In this document: piece after piece, positions 42,613-52,133 of the stretch
Position numbering within the stretch: the first letter of the stretch is position 1
Layout: each line of letters starts with the position of its first letter
From: Photobacterium arenosum
Lineage (GTDB): Bacteria > Pseudomonadota > Gammaproteobacteria > Enterobacterales > Vibrionaceae
Assembly: GCF_014841115.1 (NCBI RefSeq)
Contig: NZ_JACYTP010000012.1
Coordinates: forward strand, 1-64,000
DNA: 64,000 nt
Reading direction: 5' to 3'
The notes under the pieces: generated by a model
What the model was told of the DNA's origin: nothing
Database searches by the model: none
What the model saw: the letters and a program-made list of their open reading frames with translations, nothing else
Program-made: the position numbers and the translations under genes

Positions 42613-44817
42613 ATGGCAGATGCCGGTGCATTTTTGACTGACAATAACCGTAACCGTCAACGAAAAGACAGGTTTGCGCGTTATGGAGTGATTGCCGGTG
42701 GAATATCTGTCCTTCTGACTCTTGTCCTGATCTTTTTCTATCTGCTTTATGTGATCGTGCCTGTGTTTGCACCGGCCAGGATCACGCCTGTTCAGTCGTT
42801 TTCTATTCCGCTGACACAAACCGCTGCAGTGCGTGTCAATGAACAGAACACCCATGCTTTTCACTTCTCCTCTGAGGGGCAGATCAGCCTGGTCGCACTC
42901 AGTGCCCGTGAGGGACAGCAAGCGGTTACACAGCAGCAGGCTGTGATGGCTAACCCGACCAGCTTCGCTGCGGCTTTGCCTAACGAGCACGTGTTTGCCT
43001 ATGGTGATCAGTCAGGTGGCGTCACTGTGGTGAAGCCGCTGATCAGACAGGGTAAGCTGATGATGAGCAAGCCCCTGACATCCTCTTATATTCAGCTTGA
43101 TACTCAGGGGCAGCCTCTGGTTCAGCTGGCGGTTTCAGTGCGTCGCCAGGTCGCGGCTTTGGTTGGTGTCACACAGGATCAGCGGCTTGTTGCCAAGGTT
43201 TTCCATCGTGGCAGTGGTCTGGATACCGGTGAACAGGCGTGGCAGGAAACCCAGCTTGCTATGCCGGCAATCGGGCATCCGGTAACGGATATGGTGGTGA
43301 CGCCGGATGGCCGCACTGTGTATGTGCTTAATGGCCGACAAGTTACTGTGATTGATCTGCGGCATACCGTAGGGCGGATTCGCCAACAAACAGATGTCAG
43401 TCAGGGGGCGGGGGATCCGGTCGCCATGACGGCACTTTCTGGTGCTAATTCGCTGTTAATTACCGGTAATGACGGCAAAGTCACGCAATGGTTTGAAGTG
43501 GTGAGTACGGGGCAACGCCAGCTGATACCTGCTCGCACCTTTTCAGCCGATTCAGGTGCTCTGCATCTGGTGGTGCCTGAGTATTACCGCAAAGGCTTTC
43601 TCGCTGTTCAGGATGGCGGCAGGCTTACGGGATATTACATGGCGGATTCACCTGCTCCTGTACTGGAATCCCGGCTGTTCAGTCAAACGCCCGATCTGAT
43701 GGCTGTCTCGCCCCGTGCCGACAGGTTGCTGGCGATCTCAGAGCAGCAGTGGCAGTTATTTAAGGTCTCCAACCCTTACCCGGAAGTGAGTTTCAGCAGC
43801 CTGTGGCAGAAAGTCTGGTATGAAGGTTACCCGGAACCGGATTATGTCTGGCAGTCCACTTCTGGTACTGACGAGAGTGAGCCTAAGCTGAGCCTGATAC
43901 CTGTTGTTTTCGGCACCCTGAAGGCGGCTTTTTACGCTTTGTGTTTTGCGATTCCTCTGGCACTGGCTGGTGCTATCTATACCGCCTATTTTATGTCTTC
44001 TTCGATGCGTAAAGTGGTGAAACCGACGATAGAGATCATGGAAGCCCTGCCGACTGTCATTCTGGGGTTTCTGGCTGGTATCTGGCTGGCGCCTATCGTT
44101 GAAAATAATTTGATAGGCATAGTGCTCAGCGTGCTGGTGCTGCCTCTGGTGATGGTGGCTGTCGGTCTGGGTTGGGCTATGCTCCCAGGCGGCTGGCAGC
44201 GAAAAATGCCAACCGGGCTGCATATTTTATTGCTGATGCCAACGCTGGTGCTGGCCGGATACCTTTGTTTCTCGCTAAGCCCTGTGGTTGAACAAGCTTA
44301 CTTTGGCGGGGATATACGCAGTTATCTGACCAATAACTGGGGGATTGGTTATGATCAGAGAAATGCGCTGGTGGTGGGGATCGCCATGGCCTTTGCGGTG
44401 ATCCCGACCATTTTCACCATTGCCGAAGATGCCATTTATTCGGTACCGTCGCATCTGAGCAGCGGCTCGCTGGCACTGGGGGCAACCCCCTGGCAGACCC
44501 TGACCCGGGTTGTCCTGCTAACCGCCAGCCCGGGGATCTTCTCCGCTGTGATGATGGGGCTGGGACGGGCGGTGGGAGAAACCATGATAGTGCTGATGGC
44601 TACAGGCAATACGCCCATTATGGACTGGAACATACTGGAAGGTTTGCGTACGCTGTCGGCAACCATTGCTATAGAAATGCCGGAATCGGAAGTCGGCAGT
44701 GCGCATTACCGTGTCCTGTTTCTGGCGGCATTTGTTCTGTTTGTTTTTACCTTTTTCTTCAATACCCTGGCTGAAATTGTGCGTCAGCGACTGCGTGAAA
44801 AATACAAGTCGCTATGA
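42613..44817 (+). CDS. pstC: Phosphate ABC transporter permease PstC (enlarged form)
   Basis: A membrane subunit of the high-affinity phosphate importer. The 734-residue protein is more than twice the E. coli size: one N-terminal membrane span (about 25-48), a large periplasmic part of about 390 residues with repeats resembling beta-propeller blades (DMVVTPDGRTVYVLNGRQVTVIDL), and a normal permease module (about 440-730) with PTIEIMEALPTVILGF and the EAA-type loop SLALGATPWQTLTRV. Vibrios share this long form. The ATG at 42613 has GGGGTGAG before it; the frame's TTG at 42583 is less likely. Its promoter has a PHO box. Confidence 0.93.
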   Translation: MADAGAFLTDNNRNRQRKDRFARYGVIAGGISVLLTLVLIFFYLLYVIVPVFAPARITPVQSFSIPLTQTAAVRVNEQNTHAFHFSSEGQISLVALSAREGQQAVTQQQAVMANPTSFAAALPNEHVFAYGDQSGGVTVVKPLIRQGKLMMSKPLTSSYIQLDTQGQPLVQLAVSVRRQVAALVGVTQDQRLVAKVFHRGSGLDTGEQAWQETQLAMPAIGHPVTDMVVTPDGRTVYVLNGRQVTVIDLRHTVGRIRQQTDVSQGAGDPVAMTALSGANSLLITGNDGKVTQWFEVVSTGQRQLIPARTFSADSGALHLVVPEYYRKGFLAVQDGGRLTGYYMADSPAPVLESRLFSQTPDLMAVSPRADRLLAISEQQWQLFKVSNPYPEVSFSSLWQKVWYEGYPEPDYVWQSTSGTDESEPKLSLIPVVFGTLKAAFYALCFAIPLALAGAIYTAYFMSSSMRKVVKPTIEIMEALPTVILGFLAGIWLAPIVENNLIGIVLSVLVLPLVMVAVGLGWAMLPGGWQRKMPTGLHILLLMPTLVLAGYLCFSLSPVVEQAYFGGDIRSYLTNNWGIGYDQRNALVVGIAMAFAVIPTIFTIAEDAIYSVPSHLSSGSLALGATPWQTLTRVVLLTASPGIFSAVMMGLGRAVGETMIVLMATGNTPIMDWNILEGLRTLSATIAIEMPESEVGSAHYRVLFLAAFVLFVFTFFFNTLAEIVRQRLREKYKSL

Positions 44818-44848
44818 TCACCGGGGCAGAGGCTGTGTGACTGATTAG

Positions 44849-46447
44849 ATGTTGAAATGGATGCGTTCCGGCTCCCCCTGGATCTGGCTGACGGCTGGTA
44901 CTGTCAGCCTGAGTTTGCTGGCGGTGCTGGGTTTGTTACTCATGATAGGCTGGAAAGGATTGAGTTACTTCTGGCCGGCACAGGTGTATCGGTTTGACGT
45001 CAGTCTGGCTGATCATCAGCAAGTGATCGTGGGTGAAATTTATGAAACCAAACAGGTGCCCCGCCAGCAGTTACTGGAAGCCGGGTATGAGCTGGCGGGC
45101 AATGATAATACGACCATTGCCCGCTATCTGATCAAAACCGGCAACCGTGAATTAGCCGATTTAGACTTTGTGACCCTGCTCGATACACAAATCCGGTCAA
45201 AGGAAGTGGCGCATGGGGTTGCAGTGATTGACAGGCTGCGTAACGGCAAGTTTTACGGTTATCCGCAGGCAGTGATGGTTAATGGCAGCAGTCACAGTGC
45301 TGCTTTATTACCTGACTGGCTGAGCCAGGCTGAGGCCGCCAAAGAAGCTATACTGGAATTACAGCAAAATCAGTATATTCCGCTGAATCGTCAACTGGCG
45401 TCGCTGGCAGCTAGCAGTGATAAAACGTCCGAGTCGCGACGGGGGGAGTTGCTGGCTCGTCTGCGTGAGGTTGAGCACGAGCTCGGACAAGTCCGTCAGG
45501 TACTGGATGGTCAGTCGCTGCTGATGAAGGACGCTGAAGGGCGTGAGGTACAGATACCGCTGGCGGATATACTGGACGTCTGGTACCCCAACGATATGTC
45601 ATTCTCTGAAAAAGTGGCACACTGGGGACGTCAGCTCGGTCACTTTGTCACTGATGCGCCTCGTGAAGCGAACACCGAAGGGGGCGTGTTTCCGGCCATT
45701 TTCGGCACTGTGCTGATGGTACTGCTGATGAGCGTGATTGTGACGCCTTTGGGAGTACTGGCCGCGATTTACCTTCATGAATATGCCAAACAGAACCGCT
45801 TTACCCGTTTAATTCGCGTGGCTGTGATCAATTTGGCGGGTGTGCCGTCTATCGTGTATGGCGTATTTGGTCTGGGCTTTTTTGTTTATATGGTGGGCGG
45901 CACCATTGACGAGCTGTTTTTTTCGGATCAGTTACCCGCGCCGACTTTTGGTACGCCGGGTATTCTCTGGTCTGCGCTGACACTGGCGATTCTGACCTTG
46001 CCTGTGGTGATAGTCTCAACCGAAGAGGGCTTGGCCCGTATACCGCCCGCCATTCGTCACGGCTCGCTGGCATTGGGCGCGACACAAGCCGAAACCTTAT
46101 GGCGGATTGTGATCCCCATGGCCAGCCCGGCTATCATGACGGGGTTAATCCTCGCGGTGGCCAGAGCGGCGGGAGAAGTGGCACCACTGATGTTAGTCGG
46201 TGTTGTGAAAATGGCGCCATCGTTACCGATAGATGCACAGTTTCCGTATTTGCATTTAGACCGAAAGTTCATGCATCTTGGCTACCATATCTATGATGTC
46301 GGCTTTCAGAGTCCGAACGTAGAAGCGGCGCGCCCTCTGGTTTATGCGACCTCTTTGCTGCTGGTCACTGTCATTATTGGTCTGAATCTGACCGCCATTG
46401 GTATTCGTAATCATTTGCGGGAGAAATTCCGCGATCTGGAACAATAA
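44849..46447 (+). CDS. pstA: Phosphate ABC transporter permease PstA (enlarged form)
   Basis: The second permease of the phosphate importer, 532 residues. After one span (about 13-34) comes an unusual periplasmic region with a coiled coil (about 150-210, AKEAILELQQNQYIPLNRQL), then the permease core (about 280-520) with LAGVPSIVYGVFGLGFFVYM and the EAA-type loop SLALGATQAETLWRIVIP. As with PstC, the extra N-terminal part is absent from the E. coli protein. It follows pstC after 31 bases and precedes pstB. Confidence 0.93.
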   Translation: MLKWMRSGSPWIWLTAGTVSLSLLAVLGLLLMIGWKGLSYFWPAQVYRFDVSLADHQQVIVGEIYETKQVPRQQLLEAGYELAGNDNTTIARYLIKTGNRELADLDFVTLLDTQIRSKEVAHGVAVIDRLRNGKFYGYPQAVMVNGSSHSAALLPDWLSQAEAAKEAILELQQNQYIPLNRQLASLAASSDKTSESRRGELLARLREVEHELGQVRQVLDGQSLLMKDAEGREVQIPLADILDVWYPNDMSFSEKVAHWGRQLGHFVTDAPREANTEGGVFPAIFGTVLMVLLMSVIVTPLGVLAAIYLHEYAKQNRFTRLIRVAVINLAGVPSIVYGVFGLGFFVYMVGGTIDELFFSDQLPAPTFGTPGILWSALTLAILTLPVVIVSTEEGLARIPPAIRHGSLALGATQAETLWRIVIPMASPAIMTGLILAVARAAGEVAPLMLVGVVKMAPSLPIDAQFPYLHLDRKFMHLGYHIYDVGFQSPNVEAARPLVYATSLLLVTVIIGLNLTAIGIRNHLREKFRDLEQ

Positions 46448-46461
46448 CGAGAAGGACGTAG

Positions 46462-47280
46462 ATGTTTTCATTCAACGCCAGTATGGACTGGCTTAAGCCA
46501 GTCGATCTGACCGCACTGCCAGAAGAAAAAACCGCCCTGACAATAGACGGGCTGGATCTGTATTATGGTCAGAAGCAGGCGCTGTTTACTATCAACATGA
46601 AGATTGCCAAAGGCCAGGTCACGGCCTTTATCGGTCCGTCCGGTTGTGGGAAATCCACCCTGCTGCGCTGTATTAACCGGATGAACGAGCTGGTGGAAGG
46701 CTGTCGGGTTGAAGGGCAGATCATGCTGCATGGCAGAAACATCTATGATCAGAATGTGGATGTGGCGGCCCTGCGCCGTCGCGTCGGCATGGTCTTTCAG
46801 CGGCCCAATCCGTTTCCTAAATCCATTTATGAAAACGTGGTTTACGGTTTACGTCTGCAAGGGGTGAAAAATACCCGGGTGCTGGATGACGCGGTAGAAA
46901 ATTCACTGCGCGGCGCCGCGCTGTGGGATGAAGTGAAAGATCGTTTGCATGAGAATGCATTTGGTTTATCCGGCGGCCAGCAGCAGCGTTTGGTGATTGC
47001 CCGCGCCATTGCGATTGAGCCGGAAGTCATCTTGCTAGATGAACCGACCTCCGCCTTGGATCCGATCTCCACGCTGACCATTGAAGAGCTGATCAATGAC
47101 CTGAAGAAAAAGTACACGGTTATTATTGTTACCCATAATATGCAGCAGGCCGCCCGCGTTTCAGACAACACGGCTTTTATGCACATGGGCGAGCTGGTGG
47201 AGTACGCATCAACCAATGACATCTTCACCACCCCTAAAGAAAAACGCACGGAAGATTACATCACCGGCAGATACGGATAA
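46462..47280 (+). CDS. pstB: Phosphate ABC transporter ATPase PstB
   Basis: The ATPase of the phosphate importer, 272 residues. Walker [16 protein letters not shown] is near residues 54-68, the Q-loop [12 protein letters not shown] near 110, the signature LSGGQQQRL near 172, and Walker [15 protein letters not shown] near 193. The last residues carry the DYITGRYG end typical of PstB. Spacing to pstA is 14 bases and to phoU 12, so the operon is continuous. Confidence 0.97.
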   Translation: MFSFNASMDWLKPVDLTALPEEKTALTIDGLDLYYGQKQALFTINMKIAKGQVTAFIGPSGCGKSTLLRCINRMNELVEGCRVEGQIMLHGRNIYDQNVDVAALRRRVGMVFQRPNPFPKSIYENVVYGLRLQGVKNTRVLDDAVENSLRGAALWDEVKDRLHENAFGLSGGQQQRLVIARAIAIEPEVILLDEPTSALDPISTLTIEELINDLKKKYTVIIVTHNMQQAARVSDNTAFMHMGELVEYASTNDIFTTPKEKRTEDYITGRYG

Positions 47281-47292
47281 GGAGTAGAGACA

Positions 47293-48012
47293 ATGTTAGA
47301 CAATATGAGCCTTAGCCGTCATATCTCCGGCCAGTTCAATGCCGAGCTTGAGAGTATACGCACCCATGTCCTGGCTATGGGCGGACTGGTTGAGCAACAG
47401 CTGACAGATGCGCTCAAGGCAATGCACAGGCAGGATGTCGATCTGGCTCGCCGGGTCATTAAAGATGATCATAAAGTCAATGCGATGGAAGTGGCGATTG
47501 ATGAAGCCTGCACCCGGATTATTGCCAAACGTCAGCCGACCGCCAGTGACTTGCGTCTGGTGATTGCCATTATCAAAACCATTACTGATCTCGAACGCAT
47601 TGGTGATGTGGCAGAAAGCATTGCTAAAGTGGCGCTGGAAAACTTCACCAATAAGCAATACAACCTGCTGGTGTCGCTGGAAGCCCTTGGTCAGCATGCT
47701 GCCCGTATGCTGCATGAAGTACTGGATGCCTTTGCCAGAATGGATGTCAAAGCGGCGATTCGGGTGTATCAGGAAGATGACCGGATTGACAGAGAGTACG
47801 AGGCGATCATCCGGCAATTAATGACCTATATGATGGAAGATCCGCGATCTATCCCGAATGTGCTGCAAGTGATGTGGTCGGCGCGTTCCATTGAGCGGGT
47901 GGGGGATCGCTGCCAGAATATCTGCGAATACATCATTTACTTCGTTAAAGGCAAAGATATTCGCCATACCAGTCCACAGGAAATGGAAATTTTCATGGAT
48001 AATAACCGCTGA
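47293..48012 (+). CDS. phoU: Phosphate regulatory protein PhoU
   Basis: PhoU links the Pst transporter to PhoR and keeps the Pho regulon off when phosphate is plentiful. The 239-residue protein consists of two three-helix repeats, each with the metal-binding pattern E/Dxxx[20 protein letters not shown] (about 95-113) and [20 protein letters not shown] (about 196-215). It ends the pst operon at a terminator shared with ppk2. Confidence 0.97.
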   Translation: MLDNMSLSRHISGQFNAELESIRTHVLAMGGLVEQQLTDALKAMHRQDVDLARRVIKDDHKVNAMEVAIDEACTRIIAKRQPTASDLRLVIAIIKTITDLERIGDVAESIAKVALENFTNKQYNLLVSLEALGQHAARMLHEVLDAFARMDVKAAIRVYQEDDRIDREYEAIIRQLMTYMMEDPRSIPNVLQVMWSARSIERVGDRCQNICEYIIYFVKGKDIRHTSPQEMEIFMDNNR

Positions 48013-48019
48013 AGGTTAT

Positions 48020-48046
48020 CGGGGGAGTCATACGGCTCCCCGGTTT
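48020..48046. terminator. Terminator between phoU and ppk2
   Basis: GGGGAG pairs with CTCCCC around an eight-base loop, with additional outer G-C pairing. T-rich sequence follows on plus; the genes converge here. Confidence 0.65.
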
Positions 48047-48050
48047 GCTC

Positions 48051-48860
48051 TTAATCGTCGCTTTTATCAAAGCGATCCGGCACAAAAGTTTGCTCGTCCA
48101 TGGGCGGTCGCGTGTAACCACTCTTGTTGATCTCGGGCAGGATCACTTCCGGATACTGGATGTCCTGATAGGGGATCTGGCTCAGGAAATGCGAAATACA
48201 GTTGATTCTGGCTTGTTTCTTATCGTCACTTTCAACCACCCACCACGGGCTCTGTTTAGTATCTGTGTGGGCAAACATCTTGTCTTTTGCCGCCGAATAT
48301 TCCGCCCAGCGTGAGCGTGATTCCAAATCCATCGGACTGAATTTCCATCGCTTGATCGGGGTATTGATGCGTTCCAGAAAACGCTTTTCCTGCTCTTCGT
48401 CTGATACCGAGAACCAGTATTTGATCAGTATGATGCCGGATCGCTGCAGCATGCGTTCGAATTCCGGGCAGGCCAGCAGAAACTCTTCGTATTCTTCTTC
48501 GCTGCAAAAGCCCATCACCTTCTCGACCCCGGCACGGTTATACCAGCTTCTGTCAAACAGTACGATTTCGCCGGCAGAGGGAAGCTGTTCCACATAGCGC
48601 TGAAAATACCACTGGGTTTTCTCTTTCTCTGTCGGTTTTGGTAAGGCGACCACCCGACAGACACGGGGGTTGAGCTTCTCGGTGATCCGCTTAATGGTGC
48701 CGCCTTTGCCGGCCGCATCCCGGCCTTCAAAAATCACCAGCACTCTCAGGCCTTCCTGTTTGACCCACTCCTGGCACTTCACTAGTTCAATTTGCAGACG
48801 CTCAAGCTCTTTCTCATAGTTTTTCTTCTTGAGCTTGCTTTGTAACGGCTTGTCAGACAT
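48051..48860 (-). CDS. ppk2: Polyphosphate kinase 2
   Basis: PPK2 uses polyphosphate to phosphorylate nucleoside diphosphates, mostly GDP or ADP. The 269-residue protein is a one-domain, class I-length PPK2: Walker A-like FEGRDAAGKGGTIKRI near 44-59, the lid ALPKPTEKEKTQWYFQRYV and Walker B-like IVLFDRSWYNRAGVE near 98-113. It converges on phoU and lies in the same phosphate region as ppk1 and ppx. Class I PPK2s can have ADP or GDP preference; this cannot be seen by eye. Confidence 0.94.
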   Translation of the reverse strand: MSDKPLQSKLKKKNYEKELERLQIELVKCQEWVKQEGLRVLVIFEGRDAAGKGGTIKRITEKLNPRVCRVVALPKPTEKEKTQWYFQRYVEQLPSAGEIVLFDRSWYNRAGVEKVMGFCSEEEYEEFLLACPEFERMLQRSGIILIKYWFSVSDEEQEKRFLERINTPIKRWKFSPMDLESRSRWAEYSAAKDKMFAHTDTKQSPWWVVESDDKKQARINCISHFLSQIPYQDIQYPEVILPEINKSGYTRPPMDEQTFVPDRFDKSDD

Positions 48861-48960
48861 AAGTAAATCACATTCCTGTTTACTGGACTCTGCGCTAATA
48901 ATAGCCTGTTTGAGTCATGTGTTATGTGATCGGTTGACTATAGGGATGAAAAGTTTGACG

Positions 48961-48990
48961 ACTCGCTCCCTGAAAAGGAGCGAGTATGTG
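48961..48990 (-). terminator. Hairpin downstream of cutC
   Basis: ACTCGCTCC and GGAGCGAGT form a perfect nine-base-pair stem with a seven-base loop right after the cutC stop. The following T-content on minus is modest, but the stem is strong. Confidence 0.65.
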
Positions 48991-48991
48991 C

Positions 48992-49744
48992 TCAGTACTT
49001 GAGTGCTGTGATGACTGCGGCGATCTTATCACTGCTGGTCACGGGAATGGTGTAGTCATCGACCTCTTGACTGCCCATGTGGGCGCCAGCGGCGATATGC
49101 TCCATCAGGCTTGGCCGTGTCGTTTTACCCGACAGGTGCAACTCTTTCACTCCGGTTTGCGCGACAATCTTAGCGGCGTTGCTGGCGGTAATCCCAGCGC
49201 CGGCCATGATGCTCAGGCGATCACCGCAATAGCGTACCATGTCTGCCAGTGTCTCAGCCCCTTCCAGCGCCGTGGACTGCAGCCCGGAAGACAGAACGCG
49301 TTCGCAACCTGCGCGCATAATGGCATCAAGTGCTTCTGTGTAGTTGTCGCATTGATCAATAGCCCGGTGGAAAGTCACGCCCAGCCCTGTAGCCGCTTTC
49401 ATCAGCTCGGTCAGCTGTGCGGTGTCCACTTTGCCTTGCGCCGTCAGCACGCCTATCACAATGCCCTGAAGGCCTATTTGCTTGGCGGCATGTATATCTG
49501 CCAGCATGACTTCCATATCTTCGCCGGAGAATAGAAAGTCGCCCTGGCGGGGGCGGATCATGGCATAGACGGGCACCTTAGCGATACGGGCAGCCTGATG
49601 CATTAAACCGACGCTGGGTGTCAGGCCACCCAAGGCCAGTGACGAGCATAATTCTATACGGCTTGCCCCGCCTAGTTGGGCGGCATGCAGGGATTCAATA
49701 CTGTCAATACAGACTTCAAGATGAGTCAGGGGAAATGCGGACAT
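48992..49744 (-). CDS. cutC: CutC-family TIM-barrel protein
   Basis: A 250-residue TIM-barrel protein of the CutC family, historically linked to copper homeostasis, though that role is disputed in E. coli. Family segments include LEVCIDSIESLHAAQLGGASRIELC near the start, MIRPRQGDFLFS about 70, VTFHRAIDQC about 127 and the late SIMAGAGITASNAAKI. The ATG at 49744 is chosen for matching the family start; the frame extends 24 codons upstream. Cytoplasmic. Confidence 0.93.
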   Translation of the reverse strand: MSAFPLTHLEVCIDSIESLHAAQLGGASRIELCSSLALGGLTPSVGLMHQAARIAKVPVYAMIRPRQGDFLFSGEDMEVMLADIHAAKQIGLQGIVIGVLTAQGKVDTAQLTELMKAATGLGVTFHRAIDQCDNYTEALDAIMRAGCERVLSSGLQSTALEGAETLADMVRYCGDRLSIMAGAGITASNAAKIVAQTGVKELHLSGKTTRPSLMEHIAAGAHMGSQEVDDYTIPVTSSDKIAAVITALKY

Positions 49745-49844
49745 GAGGGTGCCTTGTTCAGTAAACCTTGGCAGAGTGTAAACGGAGAGGGGAAGGCTGT
49801 CGAAGTGTCTGATCAATCTCAGTGATGAAAATGAGATAAAAATA

Positions 49845-49866
49845 AGCCCGGCACTATGGCCGGGCT
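49845..49866 (-). terminator. Rho-independent terminator of the peroxiredoxin gene
   Basis: AGCCCGGC and GCCGGGCT pair around a six-base loop, followed on the minus strand by a T-rich run (TATTTTTAT). It is 22 bases after the stop codon. Confidence 0.85.
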
Positions 49867-49888
49867 ATGCATTCAGCGCAAGGCTGTA

Positions 49889-50491
49889 TTACAGGTCTGC
49901 AGTGTGCTCAGACAGGTAAGCAGCAACACCTTCTGGAGAACCAGTCATGCCTGCTTTGCCTTCTTCCCACTGTGCCGGGCAAACTTCACCGTTTTTCTGG
50001 TGGAAGTTCAGCGCGTCAACCATACGCAGCATCTCGTCGATGTTACGGCCCAGAGGCAGGTCGTTAACCACTTGGTGACGAACAACACCTTCTTCGTCGA
50101 TCAGGAAAGAACCACGGAAAGCAACGCCAGCTTCTGGGTGCTCAACGTCGTAAGCTTTACAGATTTCGTGCTTAACGTCAGCAATCAGAGGGTATTTAAC
50201 CTGGCCGATACCGCCGTTTTCAACAGCAGTGTTACGCCATGCGTTGTGAGAGAACTGAGAATCGATCGATACACCGATAACTTCAACGCCTTTCGCTTGG
50301 AAATCAGCAAAACGCTTGTCAAAAGCGATTAGCTCAGATGGGCAAACAAAAGTGAAGTCCAGCGGGTAGAAGAAAACAACCGCTTTTTTGCCTTCAGTGA
50401 ATTGCTTGAAGTTGAAGTTATCAACGATTTCACCGTTACCCAGAACTGCAGCAGCTGTGAAATCAGGTGCTTGACGACCTACTAGTACCAT
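49889..50491 (-). CDS. Typical 2-Cys peroxiredoxin (AhpC/PrxA type)
   Basis: A thiol peroxidase that reduces hydrogen peroxide and organic peroxides. The 200-residue protein has the peroxidatic Cys50 in LDFTFVCPSEL and the resolving Cys171 in GEVCPAQW. GGIGQ and a C-terminal YL-type segment suggest a sensitive, overoxidation-prone enzyme of the Prx1/AhpC group. The start at 50491 gives the usual N-terminus VLVGRQAPDF. It is divergent from oxyR, its likely activator. No ahpF reductase gene is nearby. Confidence 0.95.
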   Translation of the reverse strand: MVLVGRQAPDFTAAAVLGNGEIVDNFNFKQFTEGKKAVVFFYPLDFTFVCPSELIAFDKRFADFQAKGVEVIGVSIDSQFSHNAWRNTAVENGGIGQVKYPLIADVKHEICKAYDVEHPEAGVAFRGSFLIDEEGVVRHQVVNDLPLGRNIDEMLRMVDALNFHQKNGEVCPAQWEEGKAGMTGSPEGVAAYLSEHTADL

Positions 50492-50621
50492 ATTGGTGCT
50501 CCTAATATTGGAATGTGTACCACCCCGTAAGGGCAGTTCCTTCATAAATCAGGACACACTATAGCGAAAGTGCTACATTGAAAAAAGTGGAATAAATAGA
50601 TTATTACAATCGAAAAATACG

Positions 50622-51518
50622 ATGAGCAAATTTCCTTCTCTGAAACAACTCCATTATCTGGTGACACTTTATGAAACCCGCCATTTTGGTGAAGCGGCCA
50701 AGCAGTGTTTTGTCAGTCAATCCACATTAAGCTCTGGGATTCAGAATCTTGAGGATCTGGTTGGCTGCCAGCTGATTGAGCGGGACAACAAAGCCCTGGT
50801 CTTTACCACCACAGGTGAAGAAGTCGTGGTACGCAGCCGTGAACTGCTGGCAAGAACGCAAGATATGATGGAACTGTCGAAAAGCGGTGAAGACCAGATG
50901 GCTGGTCAGGTCAGGCTGGGGTGTATTCCGACCATTGCCCCTTTCTTGCTGGGCGATTTAGTGCAGGCGGTGAATCGCAGGCACCCGCAACTCCATCTTT
51001 TATTGCGCGAAGATACAACGGACAATCTGTTGAGCGCGTTACGCAATGGTGACATGGATGTGCTGATACTGGCACTCCCGGTTGAAATCAGCGGTATGCA
51101 CAGCCAGGTAGTGGGGCGCGATCCCTTCAAAATGGTGATCAGTAAAAATCAGGCCGACAAGGTGAATGTTCCGCTGCGCTATGCCGATTTACCGGATGAA
51201 TCTGTCTTTTTGCTGGAGAAAGAACATTGCCTCACCGGCCATGCGGTGTCTGCGTGCCAGCTAACCAGTAAAGAAAAGATTAACCCGTTTGCGGCGACCA
51301 GCTTACATACCCTGGTACAGATGGTATCGAATGGTCTTGGCTCTACCTTTATTCCGCACATGGCGATCAAGCATGGCTTGGTCGATAGCCCGGATCTGGT
51401 GATCTTAGATCCGCCAGGGCAGGCCGCTTATCGTGAAATAGGTCTGGTCTGGCGACCGACATCCAGTCGTGTACCCACTTTTCAATGCCTGGCAGAGATA
51501 GTCACAGAGCTGCTTTAA
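50622..51518 (+). CDS. oxyR: Hydrogen-peroxide sensor OxyR (LysR family)
   Basis: OxyR activates antioxidant genes when its redox Cys pair forms a disulfide. The 298-residue protein has the LysR winged helix (1-60, FGEAAKQCFVSQSTLSSGIQ) and an effector domain in which Cys203 and Cys212 (EHCLTGHAVSAC) have the nine-residue spacing of the Cys199-Cys208 pair of E. coli OxyR. That pair separates OxyR from other LysR regulators. It is divergent from the peroxiredoxin gene, with 130 bases between that should hold its operator. Confidence 0.95.
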   Translation: MSKFPSLKQLHYLVTLYETRHFGEAAKQCFVSQSTLSSGIQNLEDLVGCQLIERDNKALVFTTTGEEVVVRSRELLARTQDMMELSKSGEDQMAGQVRLGCIPTIAPFLLGDLVQAVNRRHPQLHLLLREDTTDNLLSALRNGDMDVLILALPVEISGMHSQVVGRDPFKMVISKNQADKVNVPLRYADLPDESVFLLEKEHCLTGHAVSACQLTSKEKINPFAATSLHTLVQMVSNGLGSTFIPHMAIKHGLVDSPDLVILDPPGQAAYREIGLVWRPTSSRVPTFQCLAEIVTELL

Positions 51519-52133
51519 CAACATTCAGGACGCTCAGTAGACATGTTTTTATTTTTTGGTGAAATATTCTGCTGAGTTCGGAAATGTTTGATACTTTATT
51601 CTGTTTGGTCATTTTTCCAAGTGCTTCATTTTGTAGGTTTTTTCTGTTTCGTTCTGTAAAACAATTCCCCGCCATACACGCAAAATTATTCCTCCAATGT
51701 ATGACTCTGCCAAATCTTGTCTATAAATGTATGTAGATTGAGTGCGTTACAGTCCATCTTGCTATTTTGTCTTGTTTAAAACGGCATATTTCCAATTGTT
51801 AATTTAGTGTTAATTAGTAATTTAATTACGTAATAATTTACATTTTTGGTTGAGAAACAGACTGGAGGTTAAAAACCGAATATATCGCCTTAAAGTGTTT
51901 TAATTTAGTGTTTTGAGTAATAACTCTATTTTTTGTAAATTATTGATTTTGTTGTGTTTGTTTGGTTTTTGTGATTCTGTTGCTTTTGGGGAGGGTTTGC
52001 CTTTTCCGATTTGTTAAGGCAACGTAATAGCCATGTTGAGGCCGAAAGTGGTCTATGATGGAAATCAGCCGATGCATAGTTTAAGTCGTGATTTAGTTAC
52101 ACTTGGCTGATTTGGGTAAATGGGGAGTCATAA
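51519..52133. other. AT-rich gene-free region upstream of aceB
   Basis: These 615 bases are much more AT-rich than the flanking core genes, with many T-runs (51700-51990), and no gene is apparent on either strand. It holds the aceB promoter and may be bound by nucleoid proteins or glyoxylate-shunt regulators. I see no clear terminator for oxyR. Confidence 0.6.
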
